Source of the DNA: Mangrovitalea sediminis
GTDB taxonomy: Bacteria; Pseudomonadota; Gammaproteobacteria; Pseudomonadales; Oleiphilaceae
Length of the DNA: 64,000 nucleotides
NCBI RefSeq assembly: GCF_002514725.1
Contig: NZ_NTLB01000002.1
Location: 62,001-126,000, forward strand
Reading direction: 5' to 3'
This document shows, one piece after another, positions 51,044 to 59,657 of this stretch. The translations under genes and the position numbers were made by a program. The notes under the pieces were generated by a model. That model worked only from the letters and a program-made list of their open reading frames with translations, was not told the origin of the DNA and did not search any database. Each line of letters begins with the position of its first letter. The stretch's first letter is position 1.

Positions 51044-52873
51044 CTAGACGGGACGAAGCACCTGAGTCGACGTCTCGAGATTGGCCACCACCACCTGATT
51101 TCTTCCGCCTGCCTTGGCTGCATACAATGCTTCGTCCGCTTTCCGTATCAATCCTTCGAATGAGTGGCCGGGGGCCGGTACGCAGCCGGCAACGCCGATA
51201 CTGAGGGTCATGGAGATGTCCTTGCCATCCCAGGCCAAAGGCTGGCGGGAAACCGCATAGCGAATCATCTCGGCGAGCTCTGCCGCGCCCTGTAAAGAGG
51301 TTTGCGGCAACATTATCACGAACTCTTCGCCACCGTAACGGGCGACGTCGTCACCGGCACGGCGGGCCAGCTCTGAAACCAGCGCTGCCAAATGCTGCAG
51401 GCAGGCGTCGCCGCACTGGTGGCCATAGGTATCGTTGATCTGCTTGAAGTGATCGACATCCAGGATCATCAGCGACATTTCAGCAACATCCCGGCAGCTT
51501 CGGCGCCACTCATTGGCAATGGCCTCGTCGAACCATAGCCGGTTCTTCACCTGGGTCAGGCCGTCCAGTGCGGAAAGCTCCCGTAACTTCCGGTTGACCT
51601 GTTCCAGCTCAAAAGTCCGCTCGCGGACTTTGCTTTCCAGTTGTGAATTCGCCTCGCTTTGGATGCGCAGTGCGTCGGCCTGCGCGGCATAACGGCGTTT
51701 GCGCTCAAGGTTGATGCGGTAGCCAAGGGCAAAGGACAGCAGCAGAACCTCAATGACGGCACCAAACTGGGGAGCATACTCGAACAGGTCGTTGCTCGGG
51801 AGAACACCGGTCTTGTCGAGCGCCAGCACCGTGTGCCCGATCAGTAAGGCACCCCAGGCCAGCGTAAAGAATTTTGCCAGCGGTTCGCCCTTGATCCAGA
51901 GATAGATGCCGACGCCGAGCAGCACCGGCGCGCCGAGCGAAACAATCAGTATGCTGAGCTTGATGGAGGTGTTGTAGTGAATCCATGTGCTGGAAAGGGC
52001 CAATAGCAACGCAATACCGGCGACAGCGCGTAATGCCTTAGAGATAAAAGGACTGGTGCGGCGAACCCCGAGGAAACTGTGGGCAAAGAGACAGACGAAC
52101 ATGGCGTCCAGGTCGATGATGGCGGGCAGGCCCTGGTTGTTCAGCCAGGGCACGTTTGGCCAGAGATACTGGAAGGACAAGCCCTTGATGGTCAGCAGCG
52201 CAAGGCTGACGAAGACCACGTTGCAGACGTACCAGAGGAAGGTGATCTGGCGCAGCGAAAAGAACAGCATCAGGTTGTAGATCGCCAGGGCGAGCATGAT
52301 ACCGGTGAAAGTGACCTGCAAGGCGAACACGGTGGCGTCTGCCATGAAAAAGGGCTGTACTTTCCAGAGTTTTAGCGGCAACTGAAGGGCGCCTTCCGTT
52401 TCCACTCGCATCAGTACGGTCAGGGTTTCATCGGCCTTCAGGCGTAGGGGAAACAGAAAGCTGCGGTGATCGATGGGGCGGCTGTCGAAGGGGCGTCGGT
52501 CGCCGGTGTGGTAGGCCTGGAGCAACTGCCCATCGCGCAGGAAATAGACATCGACCTTGTCGAGCATGGGATAGCCGAGTTCCAGGAGTCGCTCCTGGGA
52601 ATGGTCCAGGGCGTTGTGCAGCCGGAAGGCAACCCACAGATTGTCGGAGATCAGGCCGAAGTTCGGAACCGCCGTCTTGCGGAATGTCCAAGGCTGTCGA
52701 TTCAGTTGCGGGATCAGCTGGGATGCCGTCCAGCTATGCGTTTTATCCAGTAGGAAGCCGGCGCGGTCGCCCAGATTCAGCGAGGCCGAATCCTTGACGT
52801 CGACAACGGGGATCGCTGCCCAGGTCCGGGTAGCCATCAAACACAAAAAAAGTGCAGTCAGCAATCTCGACAC
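51044..52873 (-). CDS. 7TMR-DISM diguanylate cyclase
   Basis: The 609-residue protein starts with GTG 52873 (GGGG seven bases upstream). Signal peptide about 1-22, periplasmic 7TMR-DISM extracellular domain (about 30-165), seven membrane helices (about 175-385), a coiled coil (LRIQSEANSQLESKVRERTF), then the cyclase domain with ARYGGEEF (GGEEF 514-518) and I-site RAGD at 505-508. It should be an active cyclase sensing a periplasmic ligand, perhaps a carbohydrate. The nuclease gene begins within 20 bases of its stop. Confidence 0.93.
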   Translation of the reverse strand: MSRLLTALFLCLMATRTWAAIPVVDVKDSASLNLGDRAGFLLDKTHSWTASQLIPQLNRQPWTFRKTAVPNFGLISDNLWVAFRLHNALDHSQERLLELGYPMLDKVDVYFLRDGQLLQAYHTGDRRPFDSRPIDHRSFLFPLRLKADETLTVLMRVETEGALQLPLKLWKVQPFFMADATVFALQVTFTGIMLALAIYNLMLFFSLRQITFLWYVCNVVFVSLALLTIKGLSFQYLWPNVPWLNNQGLPAIIDLDAMFVCLFAHSFLGVRRTSPFISKALRAVAGIALLLALSSTWIHYNTSIKLSILIVSLGAPVLLGVGIYLWIKGEPLAKFFTLAWGALLIGHTVLALDKTGVLPSNDLFEYAPQFGAVIEVLLLSFALGYRINLERKRRYAAQADALRIQSEANSQLESKVRERTFELEQVNRKLRELSALDGLTQVKNRLWFDEAIANEWRRSCRDVAEMSLMILDVDHFKQINDTYGHQCGDACLQHLAALVSELARRAGDDVARYGGEEFVIMLPQTSLQGAAELAEMIRYAVSRQPLAWDGKDISMTLSIGVAGCVPAPGHSFEGLIRKADEALYAAKAGGRNQVVVANLETSTQVLRPV

Positions 52874-53209
52874 GTTGGAGCCCCGTTTTGTTGTTGTTAA
52901 GGGCAAACCGTTAGCGGCTGGCAGACGTTAGCGGGCGCTTCGGTACTGGCCGCTCGCCGGGTGCGGTGGACATTATCCCGGACTTCCGGAACCGCAAACT
53001 GGTCCTTGACATATTTCAGTGTGGCAGAGGATACGGGGTGTCGCCGTTTATTTATGTAACTGATTTATTGGCAAAAAGGGCCAGAAAAGGCAGGTTTTGT
53101 TACCGGGTTTACGCGGTTTGACGTTTTGGTGCAGCGTGAAGGGCATAAAAGGGGGTGGTGATGGGCCGAGAGTGAGCGTGGCAGGCTCCTTGCCGCCACG
53201 CTTCGACGC
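52874..53209. other. Intergenic region between cyclase and WYL regulator
   Basis: This 336-bp gap holds the promoter of the minus-strand cyclase and, at 53175-53202, the hairpin AGCGTGGC/GCCACGCT close to the WYL stop, a probable terminator. A TTGACA at 53006 faces right, away from any gene, and lacks a good -10. Nothing else seen. Confidence 0.45.
53175..53202 (-). terminator. Hairpin after WYL regulator gene
   Basis: AGCGTGGC (53175-53182) pairs with GCCACGCT (53195-53202), with further GGC/GCC pairing inside, eight bases past the stop at 53210. No clear U-run. Confidence 0.5.
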
Positions 53210-54073
53210 TTAGAGCCAGGGACGTAACTCGTCGAGGTTGGCGATTTCGACCTGTTGGGCCAGCGGGTCGGCAGCGGCCTTTTGCGGTTCCAGGTTCATC
53301 AACTGCAACAGGTAGCGCAGCAGCGCTGCCCGTGTCTGCAACTCCAGCTGACGTTCGGCCATGCCGTAGTCTTCTGCAATGATCATCTGCTGGTCGGGAC
53401 TCAAGCGCTGATCCGGACGCACGATGATGCGGACCGGGGTATTCCAGAGCGTATCCTGCGATTGCTTGTGCCGGCTTTTGCTCTCGAGAATCTGTGGTTC
53501 GCCCCGGAAGCGGCTGATCACGAAGTCGCGATAGTCGGCATTCTTTTCGCACCAGGCGCGCACGTGCCAGCGTTGGCCGCTGTACACCAGGCTGTGAGGT
53601 TCGATGGTCAGTGTATCCCCCGCGGGATCGCCCATCGAGACGTAGCGCGCCTCCAGGCGTCGGCCCTGACGGGTGGCCCTGACGATGGGGCGCACGACTT
53701 CAGCACGAACGTTGCGCACCGGTGCCCGCAGCACCTCGCTGCCGGGCAGCCCAACGTCCAGCGAGTCGAAGGTCCGGCTCAAGGCGTCGTCGCGCATCAT
53801 CAGGTCGAGGTATTCGTCCGCGCTGCCGAGGGTTACACGGGGCGTAAAGGCCGCAGTGGGTACATAGCCTTTCAGGTGGCGATCGTAGTCCAGGTTTTCG
53901 GGACCGATTTCACGCAGATAGGTGTTGATGTCTTTCGAGGCTTGCTGCCGACCGATTCCAAACGCGTGGCAGATATGATTGGTCGTCAGCCGTCCTTCCC
54001 AGAAGGCGATGATTTCGATAAGACGGTAACGCAACAGAAGGTCCCAGCGTATCGGCCAGTCGGTCTTTTTCAT
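53210..54073 (-). CDS. WYL-domain transcriptional regulator (CapW/BrxR-like)
   Basis: The product has 287 residues. The N-terminal winged helix (about 8-70) is RWDLLLRYRLIEIIAFWEGR with HICHAFGIGRQQASKDINTYL. The WYL domain (about 125-200) has RWHVRAWCEKNADYRDFVISR, with His-Val in place of Tyr-Leu. A WCX-like C-terminus follows. This layout is that of repressors that guard phage-defence operons, but no defence gene adjoins it here; the neighbours are a cyclase and trkH. Direct repeats upstream may be its own operator. Confidence 0.87.
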   Translation of the reverse strand: MKKTDWPIRWDLLLRYRLIEIIAFWEGRLTTNHICHAFGIGRQQASKDINTYLREIGPENLDYDRHLKGYVPTAAFTPRVTLGSADEYLDLMMRDDALSRTFDSLDVGLPGSEVLRAPVRNVRAEVVRPIVRATRQGRRLEARYVSMGDPAGDTLTIEPHSLVYSGQRWHVRAWCEKNADYRDFVISRFRGEPQILESKSRHKQSQDTLWNTPVRIIVRPDQRLSPDQQMIIAEDYGMAERQLELQTRAALLRYLLQLMNLEPQKAAADPLAQQVEIANLDELRPWL

Positions 54074-54481
54074 GACAGCAAACTCATAGTTCGTCCAACG
54101 GGTGGTAAGAGGTGAAGCAACTTCAATGTCAACGTCAGTGGTTTTAACGTCAGTTTTGCGGCTTCGCTATTATGTGTATTCGTCAGAGACATACTTAGAG
54201 GAGCGACATTTCCTGGTTATATATTGATCAATTTGACAAATATTAACAGGTTCGGCGGGAAAATTAAGCGTTTTGAAGCATTAAAACACGGAAAGAAAAA
54301 ACGTGACTGATCTCTCATACAGGTTACGTTTCGTAAAAACATGTATCTCATGCTTACAAATGATAGTTGAAAAAGTAAATTAGTTGCCGAGCGTAAGCGA
54401 CTGACGCCGGTGGACAGATGTCGCAATCGGCGTCGTCAGGATTGTTCTGAAGGAACAGGCGGCAAAAAGACAGGCGTGGAT
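54074..54481. other. AT-rich region upstream of WYL regulator
   Basis: This 408-bp gap, markedly more AT-rich than its surroundings (54180-54390), contains the WYL promoter and the 3' flank of trkH. A spurious 69-codon frame (54217-54426) has no ribosome site or family resemblance. Apart from the direct repeat at 54131-54154 nothing can be assigned. Confidence 0.5.
54131..54154. repeat. Direct repeat AACGTCAGT, candidate operator
   Basis: AACGTCAGT occurs at 54131-54139 and again at 54146-54154, a 15-bp period, 58-81 bp upstream of the WYL regulator start. The position fits autoregulation; no experiment supports it. Confidence 0.4.
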
Positions 54482-55930
54482 CTACTTACGCCAGAAGGCA
54501 GGCGAAAGCACTACAAGGACACTGAGGAGTTCGAGGCGACCGAGTATCATGCCGATGCTCAAAACCCACTTTGCGCCGTCGGGCAGGGATTGGAAGTTCC
54601 CCGCGGGACCAATCAGATTGCCGAGGCCGGGACCGACATTGCCGAGTGCCGTGGCAGCACCGGTGATGCTGGTGACGAGGTCGACACCTTCCAGGGACAT
54701 CAGCAGCGTCATAGCTGCCATAGTGGCCAGATAGATAAAGGAAAAAGCTACACTGGAGGCGATAATGTCGTCGCCGATAATGCGTCTATTATAGCGACGG
54801 CTCAAGACAGCCTTCGGGTGCATCAGGCGTACAACCTGCTCTTTCAACAGCATCATCGACAGCTGAAAACGAAAAATCTTGAGACCCCCGGCCGTGGAGC
54901 CGGAGCAGCCCCCCACAAAGGCGAGGAAGAAGAAGATCGCGATGGCAAAGGCACCCCAGCGGGTGTAGTCCTGAGACGCAAAGCCGGTGGTGGAAACAAT
55001 CGAGGTGACGTTGAAGGCCGCCTGAGTGAAGGCGTCCCAAAAGCCGGTATGGGTCGTCCAGGCGTGATGGGCCCCGAGCACGAGGGACACGATCAGGAGA
55101 AACTTGACGAAAAAACGTACCTGGTCGTCGGTCCAGAGTGCCCGATACTGGCCGTGGGCGGTCCGCAGGAAAAGAAAGAAGGGCATTGAGCCGAGGGCCA
55201 TGAAAACGGTGGAGACCCAGAGCAGTGCGTTCGAATGGAATTGGCCGAAGGACTGGTCGGACGTCGAATAGCCGCCCGTCGCCAGCGTCGTCATGGCGTG
55301 GTTGACCGCATTGAAGATGTCCATGCCACCGAGCCAGTAGCCCAGTGTGCAAGCGGCGGAAAGTCCGAGATAAACACCGACCAATCCCTTGGCGAGTGTT
55401 CCTGTCCGTGGGACGGCCTTGTCCGACCACTCGGAAGACTCGGTGGAGAACAGGCGCATCCCACCGACCCGCAGGAATGGCAGGATGGCAACCGCCATGC
55501 CGATAAACCCGATACCTCCCATCCACTGCAGCAGCGACCGCCATAGCAGCAGATCGGACGGCATATGGTCGAGGCCGCTCAGGATCGTCGAGCCGGTGGT
55601 GGTGATGCCGGAAATACTTTCGAAGACGGCGTCGGTGATGGATAGGTGGTAGCTGCACAGAATCAGTGGCAGGGAACCATAGAAACCAATGACGAACCAA
55701 GCCATCACGGTGAGCAGGAACATCTGCTTCTGACGTAGGTGATGGATGTCGCCCCGCCCCACGATCAACCCGATAACACCGCTGACGAAGGTAATGGCTG
55801 AGGAGATGAGGAAAGCCTTCCAGTCGGCGTGCTGACCATCGATCAAGGTGACGATGGGAAGCAGCATGAACAGGCTGACCATGATCAGCAGGGCACTGAG
55901 AATCTTGATGACCGGGCGGAAGGTGCGCAT
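54482..55930 (-). CDS. trkH: Trk potassium uptake protein TrkH
   Basis: The 482-residue K+ channel subunit, the usual TrkH length, has four repeated M1-P-M2 units. Filter-type loops include SISGITTTGSTILS, MTTLATGGYSTSD, VTSIVSTTGFASQD and ITGAATALGNVGPGL. K+ transport needs cytoplasmic TrkA, which is not encoded here. ATG 55930 begins MRTFRPVIKIL, the normal TrkH N-terminus; the TTG-started extension to 55978 is not favoured. Confidence 0.94.
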   Translation of the reverse strand: MRTFRPVIKILSALLIMVSLFMLLPIVTLIDGQHADWKAFLISSAITFVSGVIGLIVGRGDIHHLRQKQMFLLTVMAWFVIGFYGSLPLILCSYHLSITDAVFESISGITTTGSTILSGLDHMPSDLLLWRSLLQWMGGIGFIGMAVAILPFLRVGGMRLFSTESSEWSDKAVPRTGTLAKGLVGVYLGLSAACTLGYWLGGMDIFNAVNHAMTTLATGGYSTSDQSFGQFHSNALLWVSTVFMALGSMPFFLFLRTAHGQYRALWTDDQVRFFVKFLLIVSLVLGAHHAWTTHTGFWDAFTQAAFNVTSIVSTTGFASQDYTRWGAFAIAIFFFLAFVGGCSGSTAGGLKIFRFQLSMMLLKEQVVRLMHPKAVLSRRYNRRIIGDDIIASSVAFSFIYLATMAAMTLLMSLEGVDLVTSITGAATALGNVGPGLGNLIGPAGNFQSLPDGAKWVLSIGMILGRLELLSVLVVLSPAFWRK

Positions 55931-56261
55931 GAGTACCGGCAATAGGGCCAGAGGACGAAAGACGCAACCATGCCTCAACTGTGGCTGGCTTTCAAGACAA
56001 GCGTCGCACGGGGCGCGGAGTTTTTTGAGGTGTCGGGATTCCCGTACTGGCTTTTAGCCGCACGGGTGGTCTAGTGTACAGTCATGGCATAGTCGCGGGT
56101 TAACCCCGCGAGCTGGCGTCCTGTGTGGCATCTTTTCCTGTCGGGCGCGGGAAGTCCAGTGATTTCCCCTTGTACTGTTGGCGATACCGGACTGTGGTCC
56201 GCTATCGCCTTTCTGGTTTTCCTCATCAAATGTCCCTTGTTCCAGTTATAGGAGTGCAGCC
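55931..56261. other. Divergent intergenic region, trkH / MFS
   Basis: This 331-bp gap contains a near-palindrome CGCGGGTTAACCCCGCG at 56094-56110 (one extra C in the right arm) that could be an operator or a short hairpin. No coding frame is credible. Promoters for both divergent genes must lie here. Confidence 0.45.
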
Positions 56262-57533
56262 ATGACCCGTGTGGTCACCTCTTTATCGGCGTTGCTTTTC
56301 AGTATCATTCTCCTGGTGAGCGGGAATGCCTTTCTGATGACGCTGCTTGGCTTGCGACTGAGTCTGGAGAAGGTTGAACCGGCACTGATTGGCTGGATTC
56401 TGGTGTGCTACTCCATCGGCTTTGTGGTCGGGACGCTCTATGCGAACCGGGTGATCGAGCGGGTGGGACACATTCGTAGCTTTGCGGTGTTTTCAGCGTT
56501 GACTGCTGCCGCCGCCCTTATCTACCCCCTGAGCTCCTGGCCTCCCCTTTGGGCGGTGTTACGGGCTGTCAGCGGTGTGTCCATTGCGGGTCTGCTGGTG
56601 GTGATCGAAAGCTGGTTCAGCAGCCGTGCGACCAACGACAATCGCGGTACCCTTTTTGCGATCTATCAGATCGTCTTTTATCTGGCGGCGGCCAGTGGGC
56701 AGCTACTGGTCAATGTGGGGGATCCTGCCACCTTCGAGCCCTTTACTCTCGCGGCGGTGCTGCTGACGCTGGCATTGATCCCCCTTTCGCTAACCCGTAT
56801 GGAAGCGCCGGTCATCGAACAGGTGGAGCGTCTTTCGTTCGTGGCGATGTTCCGCGAATCCTCGACGGGCATCGTCGGCGCCATGATCAGTGGTGTGCTG
56901 ATCAGCGCTTTCTATGCCATGGGACCGGTGTATGGCAATCTCATTGGCCTGACCCTGCATCAGGTCTCCATTTTCATGGCCAGTGCCATTTTGGCAGCCA
57001 TGCTGTTTGCCTGGCCGCTGGGGCGTATCTGCGACAAGAGCGATCGCCGCTGGGTGTTGTTCTGGATTTCGGTACTATCCGGCATCTGCAGTTTGGCAGC
57101 CGCGCTGGTGGGGCCGGGCAGCTTGCCGCTGCTGTTCCTGCTGGTAGGTTGCTTCCTGGGGCTGGCGTCTACGATTTATCCTGTCGCGGTGGCTATCACC
57201 AATGACCGGATGGACAGCACCAAGATCGTGTCTGCCAGTGCCAGTTTGCTGCTGAGTTACGGTATCGGAAGCTGTATCGGACCCATCGTCGGATCGGCCC
57301 TGGTGGGCTCGATAGGGCCGGCAGGTCTCTTTATCGGTAACGCCGGTGTGTTGGCGCTGTTGGCCCTGCTGACCCTATACCGTATACGGCATACGCCACA
57401 GGTTCCGGTGGCCGCGCAGGAAGACTTCGTCAATACGTTCCCGGAAACGACGCCGGTTATTGCGGAAATGGATCCGCGTAACGACGAGTTTGTCGAATCG
57501 CCGGAAGCGGAGGATATCCGCGAAGCGAGTTGA
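56262..57533 (+). CDS. MFS transporter (YcaD-like)
   Basis: The 423-residue permease has twelve helices, with a polar tail of about 45 residues after the last. It carries LLVVIESWFSSRATNDNRGT, typical of the YcaD group, and the motif-A-like GRICDKSDRRWV in the middle loop. AGGAG seven bases upstream fixes ATG 56262. Substrate unknown. A DUF3565 gene converges on it 13 bases after the stop. Confidence 0.9.
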   Translation: MTRVVTSLSALLFSIILLVSGNAFLMTLLGLRLSLEKVEPALIGWILVCYSIGFVVGTLYANRVIERVGHIRSFAVFSALTAAAALIYPLSSWPPLWAVLRAVSGVSIAGLLVVIESWFSSRATNDNRGTLFAIYQIVFYLAAASGQLLVNVGDPATFEPFTLAAVLLTLALIPLSLTRMEAPVIEQVERLSFVAMFRESSTGIVGAMISGVLISAFYAMGPVYGNLIGLTLHQVSIFMASAILAAMLFAWPLGRICDKSDRRWVLFWISVLSGICSLAAALVGPGSLPLLFLLVGCFLGLASTIYPVAVAITNDRMDSTKIVSASASLLLSYGIGSCIGPIVGSALVGSIGPAGLFIGNAGVLALLALLTLYRIRHTPQVPVAAQEDFVNTFPETTPVIAEMDPRNDEFVESPEAEDIREAS

Positions 57534-57546
57534 ATGCCCCGGCCGC

Positions 57547-57747
57547 TCAGTCGGCCGGCTCACCCCTGTCGCATTTCAGGCACTCGAGCGCCTGTCCGAG
57601 GTGCGCTTGCCGGCCTGCGGCCGTTAGGACCCAGGGGCGGTTTATGAAGGGGGGCTTGTGGCGAACGTGTTGTCCGTGGCCGCAGGCCAGTACGGCCACC
57701 CAGTCCCCGTCCTCATCACGTCTAAAGCCTACGATGTCACGCTGCAT
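57547..57747 (-). CDS. DUF3565 small protein
   Basis: The 66-residue protein has VLACGHGQHVRHKPPFINRPWV, the DUF3565 core, and a C-terminal ECLKCDRGE. Cys22, His24, His27 and the CxxC end suggest a small zinc-binding fold; this is inference from ligand spacing. Function unknown. Convergent with the MFS gene, divergent from the MarR regulator. Confidence 0.85.
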   Translation of the reverse strand: MQRDIVGFRRDEDGDWVAVLACGHGQHVRHKPPFINRPWVLTAAGRQAHLGQALECLKCDRGEPAD

Positions 57748-57822
57748 GGCGTTTGTTCCGATTCATGACACTGTCTCGTCTCGGTTTTCCACAGTATCCA
57801 GTGATCCTGGAAATCTGTTGTG

Positions 57823-57847
57823 CTATAAAACATTAGTTTACTTATAG
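57823..57847. promoter_or_regulatory. Candidate MarR operator
   Basis: CTATAA (57823-57828) and TTATAG (57842-57847) are inverted around 13 bases, 27 bp upstream of the MarR gene and within its probable promoter. Placement fits autorepression; the match is short. Confidence 0.35.
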
Positions 57848-57873
57848 GTAGTCTTTACTCGGAGGCGCTCGAC

Positions 57874-58299
57874 ATGAGGGAGCAGTTCCCATTTATTGTT
57901 GCACGACTGACACGCCGATGGCGCAAGCTGCTGGATGAGCGTCTTAAGGACCTCAATGTGACTCAGGCAAGATGGAGTACCATGCTGTATCTGCAGCGTG
58001 GCGGCGAGGGGCTTACCCAGCGTGAACTGGCTAACCTGATGGCTATCGAGAACCCGACGCTGGTTCGCCTGCTCGACAGTCTGGAAGGTCAGGGGCTGGT
58101 GGAGCGTCGTCCCTGTGAGCGTGATCGCCGCGCCCGGCGCCTGCATCTGACGCCTGAGGGTGAAAAATTCATGAGTGAACTGAATAGCCGTGCAGAACAG
58201 TTGCGCAACGAGTTGTTGGCCGGTGTCAGCGATGACGACCTTGAGGTCGCCAGCGGTCTGATCAACAAGATCCTCAGCAACGCGGACAAGATGGACTGA
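57874..58299 (+). CDS. MarR/SlyA-family transcriptional regulator
   Basis: The 141-residue winged-helix protein has dimerisation helices at both ends, recognition region LTQRELANLMAIENPTLVRLL and wing VERRPCERDRRARRLHLTPEG. GGAGG eight bases upstream. SlyA-like regulators control efflux and stress genes; the divergent DUF3565 gene or the MFS exporter may be targets. Confidence 0.93.
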   Translation: MREQFPFIVARLTRRWRKLLDERLKDLNVTQARWSTMLYLQRGGEGLTQRELANLMAIENPTLVRLLDSLEGQGLVERRPCERDRRARRLHLTPEGEKFMSELNSRAEQLRNELLAGVSDDDLEVASGLINKILSNADKMD

Positions 58300-58441
58300 G
58301 GCCGCGTTCCTTCGGACCTGAAAAGACGAGCCTTGCAGGTTGGTCCTTTCAGGCTCCGCTATCTCCGCTTATCCCACGATCCGATCTGAAAAGCCCCGTT
58401 TAGTCACGTCCATCAAGGGCGTTGCCTTTTCATCAGTGCTA

Positions 58442-59413
58442 TCAGGCGCGCCACATGTTCAGCCGGCGCAGCAGCCAGACCTCCAGGGTCAGCAAGCAGG
58501 CCAGAATCCCACACAGTATCCAGAATGCATCGCTGGTCTGTGCGCCGGGAATGCCGGCGACATTGACACCCAATAGCCCCGTAATGAATCCCAGCGGTAG
58601 GAAGATACCGGCCAGCAGCGTAAAGGCATACATGTTACGGCCCATTTGAGCTGACAGCTCGTTACTGATGTCGTCGCGCAGGATCGATGCGCGCTCGCGC
58701 AAGGCGTCGAGCTCCTCGATCACCCGCTGGGTCGAGTCGATTGCATTGCGCAGAAAGGCGCGGTCGGCCTCGGTCAGGCTCTCGGACTCGGCTTCCAGCA
58801 GTTGACCCAATGCAACGGCTTGAGGTGCCAGGAAACGGCGCAGGCGGACGACACTGGCGCGTAGTTGGGAAATGGAGTCCAGGGGGCCGCGACGCCCGCT
58901 CATCACCTGATCCTCCAGCTCGTCCAGTTCGTCACCCAGCTCTTCGGCGCGGCGGGCTACTCGGTCGGTGAGCCCGGCAACCAACTGAACAATCAGGTGG
59001 CCGAGGGAGTGTGGACCGTTGCCTGCCTGCAAATGATCGCGAATTGTCTGAATCGTGTTCAGGGGGCGTTTGCGCAAGGTGATCAACAGTGTCGGCGAAC
59101 TCCATACGCGCAGCGATAGCATGTCCTCCGGCGAGGCACCTTCGTTGAAATTGATGCCACGAAGGTTCAGCATGACGCCCTGAGGAAGGATCTCGCAGCG
59201 GGGGCGGGTGTCCTCCTGTAGCATGGCAGCCACTGTATGAGGCGGTATGCCGGCGATGTCCTTTAGCCACTGGTTCAGCCCTGGGGCGTCGCGATTGAGA
59301 TGTATCCAGAGCGGACCCTCCGGCAGCTGATCCGTCAGTGTCTCGACGGCGATCGCCTCACTTTGTGGCCCTGCAACGCGCCAGGCGCAAATCAGCGCAT
59401 CTTCGATATCCAT
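58442..59413 (-). CDS. zntB: Zinc transporter ZntB (CorA superfamily)
   Basis: The 323-residue protein has a CorA-like cytoplasmic funnel and two C-terminal helices. The pore motif is GVNVAGIPG rather than GMN, and the chain ends LEVWLLRRLNMWRA, both typical of ZntB. It probably moves Zn2+ across the inner membrane. GGGAG five bases upstream of ATG 59413. A second CorA-type channel lies at 44302-45255. Confidence 0.88.
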   Translation of the reverse strand: MDIEDALICAWRVAGPQSEAIAVETLTDQLPEGPLWIHLNRDAPGLNQWLKDIAGIPPHTVAAMLQEDTRPRCEILPQGVMLNLRGINFNEGASPEDMLSLRVWSSPTLLITLRKRPLNTIQTIRDHLQAGNGPHSLGHLIVQLVAGLTDRVARRAEELGDELDELEDQVMSGRRGPLDSISQLRASVVRLRRFLAPQAVALGQLLEAESESLTEADRAFLRNAIDSTQRVIEELDALRERASILRDDISNELSAQMGRNMYAFTLLAGIFLPLGFITGLLGVNVAGIPGAQTSDAFWILCGILACLLTLEVWLLRRLNMWRA

Positions 59414-59657
59414 ATGTTCTCCCGGTGTAGGGGAACCATGTTCGGCCTGTATCGGTCGTAACGTTGGTGCGGTTCCCCGTGTCGTAACGGTGTGAGGTCA
59501 TCTTTATGTAATACTAGCAAAGCCATGCTCTTCGCTGGTCCGTGCAGGTCCGGACTGGACCCAGTGCTCCTCAGGCATTAGGGTGTTACGAAATTTTGAG
59601 CGCGTCTGCTCAGTATGCCGCAGGCATTGTCGTTTAACTGTCCAGGTTACGTTTTCT

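Noticed and set aside
53006-53034. TTGACA with a possible -10 at 17-18 bp
   Set aside because: The -10 matches only three of six bases and it would point at the 3' end of the WYL gene with nothing to transcribe.
53210-54073. Phage-defence island around the WYL regulator
   Set aside because: Genes on both sides (cyclase, trkH) are housekeeping or signalling; no nuclease, methylase, ATPase or CBASS-type gene within reach.
54217-54426. 69-codon minus-strand frame in the AT-rich gap
   Set aside because: No ribosome site, no recognisable motif, and the region looks like promoter DNA.
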